From assembly GCF_900104115.1 (NCBI RefSeq), contig NZ_FNJM01000002.1, positions 405,260 to 469,259 of the forward strand: a stretch of DNA of 64,000 bases, in the 5' to 3' direction. Origin of the DNA: Clostridium gasigenes. GTDB lineage: Bacteria > Bacillota > Clostridia > Clostridiales > Clostridiaceae. This document shows, one piece after another, positions 27,933 through 37,875 of this stretch (positions are counted from its first letter, which is position 1; every line of letters starts with the position of its first letter). The notes beneath the pieces were generated by a model. The model was not told where the DNA came from. It did not search any database and saw only the letters and a program-made list of their open reading frames with translations. A program made the translations under genes and the position numbers.

Positions 27933-28613
27933 TTAATCACCCTTAATAAAATATCCTACGCCTCTTATAGTAGTTATAAGTTTATCCTCAAATCCATCAT
28001 CAATTTTAACACGCAAATATCTTATAAATACATCAACTACATTTGTATGACCTACATATTCATAACCCCATACCTTCTCAATTAATTGATCCCTTGTAAG
28101 AACAATATTTTTGTTTATTAATAGCATTTCTAAAAGGTCATATTCCTTTTTTGTAAGTTCAATTTCCCTGCCATCCCTAGTAACCCTATGAGTTTTATTA
28201 TCCATAACAATATCCTTTACTTTGATTTCATTATCCTTATTTCTCATAGATTTATTTCTTTCATATACCCTTATTCTTGCAAATAATTCTTCTATTGCAA
28301 ATGGTTTTGTCAGATAATCATTTGCACCTACATCCAATCCTAAAATTTTGTCTGATATATCACTTTTGGCAGTAAGCATAATTATAGGTACACTAGAAGA
28401 TTGTCTTATTCTTCTACAGACCTCAATTCCATTTAATCCAGGTATCATAATATCAAGAAGTATTATATCGTACTCCTTTTCCTCTGATAATTTTAAACAT
28501 TCTCTTCCATCATAAGCCACATCAACTTTATATCCTTCATGATTTAATTCCATTTCAATAAACATTGCCATTTGCTTTTCATCTTCAACTAAAAGAATTT
28601 TAAAATTCTTCAA
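27933..28613 (-). CDS. OmpR-family response regulator
   Basis: A 226-residue regulator with a receiver domain (VEDEKQMAMFIEMEL, phospho-acceptor in YDIILLDIMIPGLNG, KPFAIEELFARIRV) and a winged helix (LTKKEYDLLEMLLINKN ... DVFIRYLRVKIDD ... TTIRGVGYFIKG). First gene of the regulator-kinase pair; the start is preceded by a ribosome site in GGAGGCAAGGTGG. Candidate targets are the PAP2, secreted-protein and ABC genes downstream. Confidence 0.95.
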   Translation of the reverse strand: MKNFKILLVEDEKQMAMFIEMELNHEGYKVDVAYDGRECLKLSEEKEYDIILLDIMIPGLNGIEVCRRIRQSSSVPIIMLTAKSDISDKILGLDVGANDYLTKPFAIEELFARIRVYERNKSMRNKDNEIKVKDIVMDNKTHRVTRDGREIELTKKEYDLLEMLLINKNIVLTRDQLIEKVWGYEYVGHTNVVDVFIRYLRVKIDDGFEDKLITTIRGVGYFIKGD

Positions 28614-28765
28614 ATTACCACCTTGCCTCCATAATATTCTTTACTATTTTTGAATCTCCCTTATTTATCTATTTTAGTTTATATATTAGCTAGTTTGCCT
28701 ATTATATTCTATTTTTTATTTTATCTAAAGCCTCTATTAAGAATATTGTTGATTTATATGTATTC

Positions 28766-28796
28766 AAAATGGGGTTTGATTTTCAAACCCCATTTT
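28766..28796 (-). terminator. Terminator of the DUF347 gene
   Basis: The 14-base stem AAAATGGGGTTTGA/TCAAACCCCATTTT is flanked by A/T runs. It lies about 75 bases beyond the DUF347 stop on the minus strand. Confidence 0.85.
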
Positions 28797-28871
28797 TTTA
28801 TAAGATATTTACTTTATATTTAAAATCCTTAATTATTACAACAATAGCTCTTATTGAATATAGTGAATGCG

Positions 28872-30104
28872 TTAGCTAAGTGCAGTTAATAATGATTCCA
28901 ACGCCGTTTTACATGCTTCAGCATCTTGATGTGTAGATCTTAGCTGTCTCAACACCTTATCTATGGAATTATCAACCTCAGTCCATTTTTTAGAGCTCAT
29001 TGGTTTAAGTCGAGCTTTGGCATTATCCCATGAGTATTCCAAATCATTAACCCGTGTCTTAGCAGCTGTCAAATCGCCTGAGCTAACAAGACTTAGTGTA
29101 TCTTCCGTAATTTTTTTAAAACTAGACAAATCTCCCAGAGGTCCGAACTGCGAAACGTCTGCTGGAGAACCCTCTTGTGATGAGTCTTGCGAAACAGAAT
29201 TCTTTACTTCATTTTGTAGCTTAGTATGTTGCCAATAATAGCCTGCTCCAGATGAAAGTACCAGTGCACTTACAACTACCACAACTTGCAAAAAAACAGA
29301 ATACCTATTTGTGTCAGTTATTGGTTTTGTTGATGGTCTAGCAACCAAATCTCGCTGGGTTACAGAAATAAAAACAACCGTCAGCAAAATTGCTGCAATA
29401 AATATTGCGCTTGTAAGGGTTGCACCTAATCCTAAACCGCCGTATTCTTGTGATTGTGAAAGGTAATCTCCCAATGAAGCACCCAAAGGACGAGTCATAA
29501 TATAAGCAGTCCAGAATGCCAACACAGAATTAAGTCCGAATCGCCAAGCGACTGTAACTGAAATAATTACTGCACAAATTATGACACCAGTTACAAAGTA
29601 ACCGAGCCCAAGACTCTCAGCCATTAAATCTCCAGCCGCCGTACCCAGTGCAAATGTGAAAAATATTGTCGACCAGTAAAAGAATTCCCTTTGCTTGGTA
29701 AAAACTGAATGGATAGATAGGGTTTTCTCTTTGGCATACCATATTGCAAATGTCAATATTAAGGCAACACTAAAAACTATAGTACTTACTTCAAGAGGGA
29801 CACCCATGCTATCTGTCAGATTATCTGTAACAAGTGTTCCAAATATACTTATTAAGACTACCGTTAGCCAATAAATACTTGGTATGTATTTATTAGCCTT
29901 AAACTGAAAGAAGAGCACCACAATTAAAAATACTCCCATTAAAATAGACGTACCCGCCAGTCCCAAACCGAGATTAACGTTGAGGAAATCTGATGCAGTT
30001 TCCCCAACTGTGGTACATAATATTTTTATAATCCAGAAATAAATAGTTACCTCTGGAACTTTATTTAATAAATTTTTAGTGTCTTTTATTTTAATCATGT
30101 GCAT
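28872..30104 (-). CDS. DUF347-repeat membrane protein (COG4705-like)
   Basis: A 410-residue protein with about nine membrane helices in internal repeats containing T-x-G(E)-T-x-x-D motifs (TTVGETASDFLNVNLGLGL, ALGTAAGDLMAESLGLGY, ARPLGAS-like). It ends in a soluble segment (about 290-410) that is Ser/Asp/Leu-rich. DUF347 proteins are uncharacterised membrane proteins. AAGGAG is eight bases before the start. The gene is visibly less AT-rich than its neighbours and uses codons such as GCC, CGA and GTC more freely, suggesting recent acquisition. Confidence 0.8.
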   Translation of the reverse strand: MHMIKIKDTKNLLNKVPEVTIYFWIIKILCTTVGETASDFLNVNLGLGLAGTSILMGVFLIVVLFFQFKANKYIPSIYWLTVVLISIFGTLVTDNLTDSMGVPLEVSTIVFSVALILTFAIWYAKEKTLSIHSVFTKQREFFYWSTIFFTFALGTAAGDLMAESLGLGYFVTGVIICAVIISVTVAWRFGLNSVLAFWTAYIMTRPLGASLGDYLSQSQEYGGLGLGATLTSAIFIAAILLTVVFISVTQRDLVARPSTKPITDTNRYSVFLQVVVVVSALVLSSGAGYYWQHTKLQNEVKNSVSQDSSQEGSPADVSQFGPLGDLSSFKKITEDTLSLVSSGDLTAAKTRVNDLEYSWDNAKARLKPMSSKKWTEVDNSIDKVLRQLRSTHQDAEACKTALESLLTALS

Positions 30105-30397
30105 TTTATTGTCTCCTTATTTTCGAAATATATTATAGACTATATATAAATAAAACATACTATTATCTAATAACTATATATACTTTTTATTAAAATCTCA
30201 TTAAAATAGTGTTAATAACTATTTATATCGTAATTTATATTATTGACATAATTTTTATAAATATTTTTTTTTGATTTCTTTTTGAGTGAACCCTTCGAGG
30301 GTTTATTTAGTTGTTGCACTATTTCTGTACACTCACAAAAAACTCTCATTCCTCCGTGCAGTTACAAAAAAGTCTAATCAGAGTTTAGCCCTGAAAT
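30105..30397 (-). other. Spacer upstream of the DUF347 gene
   Basis: It holds the promoter side of the DUF347 gene and, at 30291-30306, a small hairpin (AACCC ttcga GGGTT) that could be a weak terminator. No gene or RNA family was recognised. Confidence 0.35.
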
Positions 30398-30437
30398 GAA
30401 AAAAGGACTAAGAGATTTCTCCCCGAGTCCTTCTTTC
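30398..30437 (-). terminator. Terminator of rlmD
   Basis: The stem AAGGACT/AGTCCTT is extended by GAAA/TTTC on the outside and lies 20 bases after the rlmD stop. Confidence 0.75.
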
Positions 30438-30456
30438 ATTCAAGCATAAAGTTTTA

Positions 30457-31830
30457 TTATTTTCTCTTTAATTTAACAACACACTCAATATGTGGAGTAT
30501 GAGGGAACATATCAACTGGTTGAATTTTCCCTACTTTGAATCCTTTTTCTGTTAGGATTTTTAAATCTCTAGCTAATGTACTCGGATCACAAGATATATA
30601 TACTACGTTCTTTGGTTTTGCTTCAGCTATTGCTTCTAATAGTTTTATATCGCAACCCTTTCTTGGTGGGTCTACTACTATTGTATCTGGTTCAACCCCT
30701 TGATCTAATAGCTCTTGGATTTTTTCTTCTGCTGTACCAACTAAGAATTCTGCATTATATATTTTGTTTTCTTTTGCATTTTCAATTGCGTTTTCAATTG
30801 CTTCTGGTACAATTTCAACTCCGTAAACCTTCTTAGCCTTTTGTCCTAGGAATAATGTTATTGTTCCTGTACCACAATAAGCATCAAATACTGTTTCTTT
30901 ACCTGTTAAAGCTGCATATTTTAAAGCTGTTGAATATAACACTTCTGTTTGAACAGGATTTATTTGGAAAAATGATACTGGTGATATATTAAATTTAAAT
31001 TCATCTATATAATCTGTTATTTTTTCTGCTCCCCATATAGTTCTAAAATCTGTTCCTAAAACTACGTTTGTATCTTTAGAGTTAATATTATGAACTATAC
31101 TTTTTATTCCATCTATATTATCTCTAATATTAGCTATAAATTCGTTTATATGTGGAACCGTCTTTTTAATAGTTACAAGAACTACCATTACTTCATTAGT
31201 CTTGAACCCTTTACGTATCATTATATGTTTTACTAATCCTTTAGGATCAAATATACCATCTGTTGTAGCTGGTAGTATTTTATATTTTTCCATCCATGAT
31301 CTTGTAATTGCTGCAACTTTATCTGCAATTTCATCTTGAATTAAACACTTGTTTATATCAATTATGTTATGGCTTCTTGTTGCATAGAATCCTATTGCTA
31401 TTTTCCCTTTAACCATTCCTACTGGAAGTTGAACCTTATTTCTATATCTTGATGGGGTTTCCATACCAATTGGATATTGAACTAAATCTGTAGTTAGTCC
31501 TGCTATTTTATGCATGCAATCCTTAACTCTATCAAACTTAAAGTCTAATTGATTTTTGTAATTCATATGTTGTATTGAACAACCACCACATCTTTTAGCG
31601 TTTTCACACTCTGGAGTTACTCTTTCTTCTGAAGGTTCTATTATTTCTAATAATTTTCCAAACCCAAAATTTTTGTTAGCCTTAATAGCTAAAATTTTTA
31701 CCTTTTCTCCCGTAAGAGCTCCTTGAATAAAAATCGGGTAAGAATCTATTTTTGCTATTCCTTCCCCTTCATAACCTTGACCTACTATATCTAATATGTA
31801 TTCTTTATTTTTTTCTATCAAATTTATCAC
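30457..31830 (-). CDS. rlmD: 23S rRNA (uracil-5-)-methyltransferase RlmD/RlmCD type
   Basis: A 457-residue SAM-dependent RNA methyltransferase of the RumA family. It has an N-terminal TRAM domain (about 7-65), four cysteines for a [4Fe-4S] cluster ([10 protein letters not shown] and a later Cys), the SAM motif [15 protein letters not shown] (about 313-327), VDPPRKGCD and the nucleophile motif [13 protein letters not shown]. It methylates a uridine of 23S rRNA; which site cannot be told. Its last 105 codons are duplicated in the chimera at 22.3 kb. Confidence 0.92.
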   Translation of the reverse strand: MINLIEKNKEYILDIVGQGYEGEGIAKIDSYPIFIQGALTGEKVKILAIKANKNFGFGKLLEIIEPSEERVTPECENAKRCGGCSIQHMNYKNQLDFKFDRVKDCMHKIAGLTTDLVQYPIGMETPSRYRNKVQLPVGMVKGKIAIGFYATRSHNIIDINKCLIQDEIADKVAAITRSWMEKYKILPATTDGIFDPKGLVKHIMIRKGFKTNEVMVVLVTIKKTVPHINEFIANIRDNIDGIKSIVHNINSKDTNVVLGTDFRTIWGAEKITDYIDEFKFNISPVSFFQINPVQTEVLYSTALKYAALTGKETVFDAYCGTGTITLFLGQKAKKVYGVEIVPEAIENAIENAKENKIYNAEFLVGTAEEKIQELLDQGVEPDTIVVDPPRKGCDIKLLEAIAEAKPKNVVYISCDPSTLARDLKILTEKGFKVGKIQPVDMFPHTPHIECVVKLKRK

Positions 31831-31872
31831 CTATATCTTCATATATTTTTTGAAAGTGCCTTAAGCATCATA

Positions 31873-31908
31873 AAATAAATAACAAGAATACTGACTTGTT
31901 ATTTATTT
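31873..31908 (-). terminator. Terminator of the DUF1540 gene
   Basis: A perfect 14-base stem (AAATAAATAACAAG and its complement) with an 8-base loop lies 70 bases past the DUF1540 stop. Confidence 0.85.
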
Positions 31909-31978
31909 AGAAATTACTTATGCTTACCTACCCCTTATTATATCATACATTTTCATTGTATTTTAAGTCATCATAAAA

Positions 31979-32344
31979 TTAATATGCTTCAATAAATGTC
32001 TCACAACAAATTCCTGATCTATCATTATTAAAACTCTGAACAACATTAATATTTTGAGCAGTACAATTTCCAAGTGAGTTATGATAACAAGATTTTACGT
32101 CACAAGAAATTCTAGTTTCTACTTGAGTACTAGAGCTGCTATTAAATATTTGTTTTAATTCTCCAAAGTAATCTAAACTACTTAAATTAGATAGGGAATT
32201 TTTAAAACTATTTTCTCTAAAGGTGTAACAACAAGTATCTTTACTTGTATGAGAGTCTCCTCCTACAATATTTACATTTTCAGCGTTACATACTTTTGAA
32301 CTATTATTAATACATTTGTTTACATTACATCTTAGACTTATCAT
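31979..32344 (-). CDS. DUF1540 protein with two Cys-rich repeats
   Basis: A 121-residue protein with two copies of the DUF1540 motif: RCNVNKCINNSSKVCNAENVN ending CCYTF, and SCDVKSCYHNSLGNCTAQNINV ending CCETF. The two copies are joined by a Ser-rich linker. Each repeat has five cysteines, suggesting a small metal-binding fold. DUF1540 proteins are common in spore-forming Firmicutes, and their function is unknown. It has its own terminator, and a second, orphan terminator lies upstream. Confidence 0.88.
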   Translation of the reverse strand: MISLRCNVNKCINNSSKVCNAENVNIVGGDSHTSKDTCCYTFRENSFKNSLSNLSSLDYFGELKQIFNSSSSTQVETRISCDVKSCYHNSLGNCTAQNINVVQSFNNDRSGICCETFIEAY

Positions 32345-32405
32345 AAAATTATCACACCTTTTTATATTTTATACTTATTATCTTCACAAAGGTGGTATTT
32401 TATGC

Positions 32406-32510
32406 AAAAAAAGAGCACCCGAAGGTGCAGGTTCAGAATCAGTTGCCACTTAATCCCTAACTAGTATTATTCTCATTATAATACATAATATACATTATAT
32501 ATAACATTTA
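32406..32510 (-). ncRNA. Candidate small RNA between pyk and the DUF1540 gene
   Basis: On the minus strand, a terminator (GCACC ttcg GGTGC then TCTTTTTTT, 32407-32428) stands with no gene ending before it, since pyk already has its own terminator at 32569-32590. An AT-rich promoter-like stretch (TATATAAT at about 32488) lies 60 to 80 bases upstream. The transcript would be roughly 80-100 bases, with no ORF longer than nine codons. It matches no RNA family I know. A weak upstream leader of the DUF1540 gene is the alternative. Confidence 0.35.
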
Positions 32511-32568
32511 AGCATATAATTGTTAATTTTTTGTTAACAATTAATTTTGTCTTTATATTTAAAAATAA

Positions 32569-32590
32569 AAAGATGCCCTAAAGCATCTTT
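32569..32590 (-). terminator. Terminator of pyk
   Basis: The eight-base stem AAAGATGC/GCATCTTT is followed by TTTATTTTT on the minus strand, 12 bases after the pyk stop. Confidence 0.88.
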
Positions 32591-32601
32591 TATAACTATT
32601 A

Positions 32602-34014
32602 TTATTCTACTACTGCTACACTTAAAAGATTAGTTGATCCAACATGACCAACACCGGCAGCAACTACCACTGTTTCTCCTGCTGTAACAAATCCATTTTC
32701 TTGTGCTACTTTAACTGATCTTTCTATTATTTCATCAGTTGACTTCATTTCTTGTGCAACTATTGGGTAAACACCTGAGTATAATGCTAATGACTTAGCA
32801 ACTCTTTCGTTAGGTGTTACTGCAATTATTGGACAATCTGGTCTGCATTGTGAAATTCTCATTGCAGTTGCACCACTTTGTGTTGATGAAATTATAGCTG
32901 AAGCTTTTAATTCATTAGCAGCATTACATGCTCCTCTTGAAATAACTCCTGCAATAGCAGGTATATGCTTTTTAGATTTTGAAACTGCAACTTCATAGCT
33001 TAATTGCTTTTCAGCTTCTAATGCTATTTTAGCCATAGTTTGTACTGATTCTACTGGCCAATCTCCATTAGCTGATTCTCCAGATAACATTATTGCATCT
33101 GTTCCATCCATTATAGCGTTAGCTACATCTGAAACTTCTGCTCTTGTTGGTCTTGGATTTCTCATCATTGAATCTAACATTTGAGTAGCTGTTATAACTG
33201 CTTTACCAGCTTCATTACATTTTGAAATTATCATCTTTTGAACTGCTGGTAAGTTTTCCATTGGTATTTCTACTCCAAGATCTCCTCTAGCTACCATTAT
33301 TCCGTCTGATGCTTCTATTATAGAATCTATGTTATCAACACCCTCTTGATTTTCTATCTTAGAGAATATTTGAATATCTGTTCCACCATTTTCTACTAAA
33401 ATTGCTCTTATAGCCTTAACATCAGCTGCTTTTCTTATAAATGAAGCTGCTACTAAATTAACACCCATTTCACAACCAAATATAAGATCTGATTTATCTT
33501 TTTCAGTTAAAGCTGGTAATTTGATTGAAACTCCAGGAACGTTAACACCCTTATGAGTTGCTACAAATCCAGTGTTTTGTACTGTACATTTAATTGCATT
33601 TCCACTAATGCTTACTACTGTTAATCCAACTAAACCATCATCTATTAATATAGTGTTTCCAGGCTTAACATCATTAGCTAATCCTTCATAAGTTACTGAG
33701 CACTTAGTTGTATCTCCAATAACATCTCCACCAGCATATACTGTGAATTCAGTTCCTACTTGTAATTCAACCTTTTTAGGATCAAATTTACCAGTTCTGA
33801 TTTCTGGTCCTTTAGTATCTAACATTACACCAATATGGTTATTCTTTTCTTTAGCTAATCTTTGTACCATTTCAATTCTAGTTTTGTGTTCTGCGTGGTC
33901 TCCATGTGAGAAGTTATGTCTTGATACGTTCATACCTGCTTCTATTATTTGTGATAATATAGCATCAGTTTCACTTGCTGGACCTACTGTACAAATCATC
34001 TTAGTTTTTCTCAT
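32602..34014 (-). CDS. pyk: Pyruvate kinase
   Basis: The glycolytic enzyme converting phosphoenolpyruvate and ADP to pyruvate and ATP. The 470 residues include RKTKMICTVGPAS at the start, the active-site region IFSKIENQEGVDNID ... GIMVARGDLGVEIP, and KAVITATQMLDSM. It lacks the extra C-terminal PEP-utiliser-like domain found in Bacillus. The start is the ATG preceded by AAAGGAG at eight bases; the GTG three codons upstream is too close. It lies 66 bases behind pfkA, in the usual clostridial pfkA-pyk operon. Confidence 0.97.
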   Translation of the reverse strand: MRKTKMICTVGPASETDAILSQIIEAGMNVSRHNFSHGDHAEHKTRIEMVQRLAKEKNNHIGVMLDTKGPEIRTGKFDPKKVELQVGTEFTVYAGGDVIGDTTKCSVTYEGLANDVKPGNTILIDDGLVGLTVVSISGNAIKCTVQNTGFVATHKGVNVPGVSIKLPALTEKDKSDLIFGCEMGVNLVAASFIRKAADVKAIRAILVENGGTDIQIFSKIENQEGVDNIDSIIEASDGIMVARGDLGVEIPMENLPAVQKMIISKCNEAGKAVITATQMLDSMMRNPRPTRAEVSDVANAIMDGTDAIMLSGESANGDWPVESVQTMAKIALEAEKQLSYEVAVSKSKKHIPAIAGVISRGACNAANELKASAIISSTQSGATAMRISQCRPDCPIIAVTPNERVAKSLALYSGVYPIVAQEMKSTDEIIERSVKVAQENGFVTAGETVVVAAGVGHVGSTNLLSVAVVE

Positions 34015-34080
34015 GTATAACACTCCTTTAGTTCTTTTATTTATAGTTTAAATTAAATATTGCTTAAAATATTTAAGTTT

Positions 34081-35040
34081 CTAGTGTGATATCTCTTCTG
34101 CTATCTTAAATAATTCTTCATCAAATGTTCTTTCTAAAGCTAATGCTTCATCTATATCTTGATCTATTATCAAGTTTTGTTTAATTCCTATAACTCTTGA
34201 AGTTTTTCCTGCTAAAAGAACTTCTACTGCTTTAGCTCCCATTTTTGAAGCTAATACTCTATCAAAAGCACTTGGACTTCCACCTCTTTGCACGTGACCT
34301 AAAACTGTAGCTCTTGTTTCTATACCAGTTTGGAATTCAACGTGTTTAGCAAGTTCTACTGCTCCGCCAACACCTTCTGCTAATAATATTAGATTATGAA
34401 TCTTACCTTTTTCTTTTCCTTCTAATATTACTCTGCATAAGTCTTCTTTACAGTATCCTTTTTCTGGAGTAATTATGTATTCTGCTCCACCTGCAAGTCC
34501 TGCATATAAAGCTAAATCGCCACAATCTCTACCCATTACTTCTACAACTGAAACTCTTTCATGTGAAGTTGAAGTATCTCTTACTTTATCAATAGAATCT
34601 ATTGCTGTGTTTAAAGCAGTATCAAATCCTATTGTGTAATCTGTATAAGTTAAATCATTATCTATTGTTCCTGGTATTCCTACTGTTTTAACTCCAAGTT
34701 TTGACAATAGCTTGGCCCCTGTAAATGATCCATCGCCACCTATTACTACTAAAGCATCTACACCATTATCTTTTAATATTTTAACAGCTTCTTTTCTTAC
34801 TTCTTCTTTTTTAAATTCTAGACATCTTGCTGTTCTTAAAACTGTTCCACCTCTGTGAATTATATCAGATACTGATGCTCTATCCATTTTGAATAATTCT
34901 CCATTGATTAACCCGCTGTATCCTCTTTGTACACCCATTACTTCTAAACCATTATATAGAGCTGATCTTACAACTGCTCTTATAGCGGCATTCATACCTG
35001 GTGCATCTCCACCACTTGTTAAAATAGCTATTTTTTTCAT
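34081..35040 (-). CDS. pfkA: ATP-dependent 6-phosphofructokinase
   Basis: The 319-residue allosteric enzyme phosphorylating fructose 6-phosphate. It has the ATP site TSGGDAPGMNAAIRA and GGDGSFTGA, the catalytic GTIDND(L)T at about 124-131, and the substrate site MGRDCGDLAL. Length and motifs are those of the standard bacterial form. AAGGAGG lies eight bases upstream of the ATG. First gene of the pfkA-pyk pair, with a 130-base leader. Confidence 0.97.
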   Translation of the reverse strand: MKKIAILTSGGDAPGMNAAIRAVVRSALYNGLEVMGVQRGYSGLINGELFKMDRASVSDIIHRGGTVLRTARCLEFKKEEVRKEAVKILKDNGVDALVVIGGDGSFTGAKLLSKLGVKTVGIPGTIDNDLTYTDYTIGFDTALNTAIDSIDKVRDTSTSHERVSVVEVMGRDCGDLALYAGLAGGAEYIITPEKGYCKEDLCRVILEGKEKGKIHNLILLAEGVGGAVELAKHVEFQTGIETRATVLGHVQRGGSPSAFDRVLASKMGAKAVEVLLAGKTSRVIGIKQNLIIDQDIDEALALERTFDEELFKIAEEISH

Positions 35041-35065
35041 GTTATATACCTCCTTAACACCACTA

Positions 35066-35080
35066 GGACAAATTGTGTCC
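35066..35080. promoter_or_regulatory. Imperfect palindrome in the pfkA leader
   Basis: GGACAaattgTGTCC lies about 30 bases before the pfkA start, between promoter and ribosome site. It could be an operator or a small mRNA hairpin; no regulator can be named. Confidence 0.25.
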
Positions 35081-35166
35081 CACTTTTTGTGAAATAATCC
35101 ATTTTTCTAAATTACTTAATTAATTGGTATGCTGTTAAAGTCCGTTCTGTTTTTACTACCTATATT

Positions 35167-35195
35167 ATTTTACTTGCTATGCTGTTTTTATGCAA
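35167..35195 (-). promoter_or_regulatory. Promoter of pfkA-pyk
   Basis: On the minus strand, TTGCAT is followed by exactly 17 bases and TAAAAT, giving a leader of about 120 bases. It is the best sigma-A match in the 504-base gap (35041-35544), which otherwise holds no gene. Confidence 0.6.
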
Positions 35196-35544
35196 CTAAA
35201 ATAACGCTATATTTATACTTTTTATTACTTTTTTTTTATTCTTCCATTATATTATAACCTAATAGGAAGTGTTTTATATGTTAATAAAAAAATTTAATAC
35301 ATTCATTTATGTAAAAATTTTCATTTACCCATTTGTCATTTTTTTCATTTATTAATAATCAATCTGACTAGTTTTTATTAATATTTATATGTTTTTTCAT
35401 AATTTTATTGTATTTTCCCTAAAAAAATCACTAGCTAATATTATCATCATAATAACTAGTAATTCTTCTAAAAAATATCTTAAGTATATTCAAAAGTACA
35501 CTTTGCACCTTTGTTTGTTATTTTTTTTGAGCTATCTTAATTAA

Positions 35545-37875
35545 CTAATCCACTATTTTCAGGTTGTTTTCTCCAACTAGTTCTCTTAAATAAGTAGTTA
35601 CATCTGTTTCTAAGTTTACCCAAATTTCTCTAACCATTCTATAGCTTTTCTTATCTATTGCAGTGAATATAAACACAGTTGTATCACCTCTATATTCTGC
35701 TGGCATTGTTTTTAGTGTTTTTATTAATTTCTTTGCTTCTGGTAATGTTTCTACTTTTAAATAAATTTTCGAAGTATTTATTTTTTCTAGTGGTTCAATT
35801 GTTTCACATATTAATTTAGGAATTTCATCTTCTTTTATACTTACTCTTCCCTTAATAACCACTAAACTATCTAATCTTAATACTTCTCTAACTTTATCTA
35901 ATGTTCTTGGAAACACTATTACTTCAATAGTATCCGTTAAATCTTCTAGTTTTATAAAAGCCATCATAGTATTATTTCTTGTAACTTTTTGATTTACTTC
36001 TGAAATTATCCCTCCAAGTATTACTCTTTCATCATCATGAATTGTATCCTCTTGTAGTTGTTCATCAAAGGATTCTTTTAATAATTCATGAGCTTTATAT
36101 ATTTCTGAAATATTAGTTGATGTCTGCATTTTTAAACTTGATCCATATTCATCTAATGGATGTCCTGATAAATATAATCCTGTCATTTCTTTTTCCATTG
36201 CTAAAAGATTTTTCTTCGAGAATTCTTTTATATTTGGATATATTATCTCTGGGGTTTTAATAGACTCTTCTGCAAATGAAAAGAGACTTATTTGACCATC
36301 TATATTTCTCTTTTTTTCATTTGAAACACTATCCATCAATTTTTCATAAACAGCTAAAAGCTTTGATCTAAATACTTGATATTCATCAAAGGCACCAGAT
36401 TTAATTAAACTTTCTACTGCTCTTTTATTTATTGATGATAATTCTATTTTATTTATAAAATCAATTAATGATTCAAATCTACCTTTTTTATTTCTAGCTA
36501 TAACTACACTATCTATTACATTTGTTCCAACATTTCTTATAGCTGCCATACCAAATTTAATTTTTTCGCCCTTAACTGTAAACTTTGCATAACTTTCATT
36601 AATATTAGGTGGTTGAACTTCAACACCTAAACTTTCTGCAAAATTTATATAATGAGCAACTTTTTCACTTGTTCCTATAATTGAATTAAGCATGGCTGCT
36701 ATTGTTTCAACAGGGTAATAGTGCATTAAATATGCAGTTTGATATCCAACTACAGCATAAGCTGCTGCATGACTTTTATTGAAAGCATAACTTGCAAAGT
36801 CCATCATCGAATCAAATATCTTATTTCCAATTTCCTCTGATATTCCATTACGCAAACAACCTACAACTTCAACATCACCATTTTCATTTACTATTCCATG
36901 TATAAAGTTCTTTCTTTCCTCTTCCATAACCTTGTGCTTTTTCTTAGACATTGCTCTTCTTACAAGGTCACTTCTTCCCATTGAATATCCGGCAAGTTTC
37001 ATTACTATTTGCATTACTTGTTCCTGATATACCATAACTCCATAAGTTACATCTAGTATTTCTTCCAACTCTGGTGTTTCGTATTTAACTTTCTCAGGAT
37101 TTCTTTTGCAGTCTACATATCTTGGGATTTCTGCCATTGGCCCCGGTCTATATAGTGAAATTCCGGCTATTATATCCTCTAAACAATCTGGTTTAAGTTC
37201 TTTCATGAAGGATACCATACCAGCTGATTCTAATTGGAATACTCCTGCTGTTTTTCCTTCACTAATCATTTTATAAACTTCTTTATCATCATAATCTATT
37301 TTATCTAAATCTATGTCTACATTCCTGTTTTCTTTAATCATTTTAACTGAATCACTCATAACTGTTAATGTTCTAAGCCCAAGGAAATCCATCTTTAATA
37401 GTCCAAGCTCTTCAAGTGTTCCCATATCAAATTGGGCTATTATTGATTCGTCATTCCTTTGCAAAGGCACATATTCCACTAGTGGCTTTGATGCTATAAC
37501 TACACCAGCTGCATGAGTTGATGAATGTCTTGGTAACCCTTCTAAATCTTTGCTTACGTCTATTAATGCTTTTACTCTATCTTCTGTTTTATAAGCATTC
37601 CCAAGTTCTGGATTCATTTCCAATGCTTTTTCTATACTAATTCCAATCACTGCTGGAATCATTTTTGCTATTCTATCCACCTCTGAATAAGAGTAGCTCA
37701 TAGCTCTACCTACATCTCTTATGCAAGCCCTTGGGGCCATTGTTCCAAAAGTTATTATTTGAGATACATTTGATACGCCATACTTTTCTACAACGTAATC
37801 AATAACTTCCTGTCTTCTTTCATAACAAAAATCTGAATCTATATCGGGCATACTAACTCTTTCTGGATTTAAGAA
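35545..37875 (-). CDS. dnaE: DNA polymerase III alpha subunit, exon 2
   Basis: The 3' exon encodes 776 residues, starting at the Phe of FLNPERVSMPDIDSDF. It carries the catalytic Asp pair (PDIDSDF, residues 420 and 422 of the joined protein), the fingers (TFGTMAPRACIRDVGRAMSY), the HhH region (SLIDFINKIELSSINKRAVE) and a C-terminal OB domain (ERVILGGIISEVNQKVTRNN). The apparent ATG at 37878 is intronic: its ATG comprises the last three intron bases. Joined to exon 1 this gives 1185 residues, the usual DnaE1 length. Confidence 0.93.
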   Translation of the reverse strand, partial: FLNPERVSMPDIDSDFCYERRQEVIDYVVEKYGVSNVSQIITFGTMAPRACIRDVGRAMSYSYSEVDRIAKMIPAVIGISIEKALEMNPELGNAYKTEDRVKALIDVSKDLEGLPRHSSTHAAGVVIASKPLVEYVPLQRNDESIIAQFDMGTLEELGLLKMDFLGLRTLTVMSDSVKMIKENRNVDIDLDKIDYDDKEVYKMISEGKTAGVFQLESAGMVSFMKELKPDCLEDIIAGISLYRPGPMAEIPRYVDCKRNPEKVKYETPELEEILDVTYGVMVYQEQVMQIVMKLAGYSMGRSDLVRRAMSKKKHKVMEEERKNFIHGIVNENGDVEVVGCLRNGISEEIGNKIFDSMMDFASYAFNKSHAAAYAVVGYQTAYLMHYYPVETIAAMLNSIIGTSEKVAHYINFAESLGVEVQPPNINESYAKFTVKGEKIKFGMAAIRNVGTNVIDSVVIARNKKGRFESLIDFINKIELSSINKRAVESLIKSGAFDEYQVFRSKLLAVYEKLMDSVSNEKKRNIDGQISLFSFAEESIKTPEIIYPNIKEFSKKNLLAMEKEMTGLYLSGHPLDEYGSSLKMQTSTNISEIYKAHELLKESFDEQLQEDTIHDDERVILGGIISEVNQKVTRNNTMMAFIKLEDLTDTIEVIVFPRTLDKVREVLRLDSLVVIKGRVSIKEDEIPKLICETIEPLEKINTSKIYLKVETLPEAKKLIKTLKTMPAEYRGDTTVFIFTAIDKKSYRMVREIWVNLETDVTTYLRELVGENNLKIVD

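Noticed and set aside
32518..32542. Rex operator
   Set aside because: The half-sites TTGTTAA/TTAACAA are present, but the spacer is seven bases instead of four.
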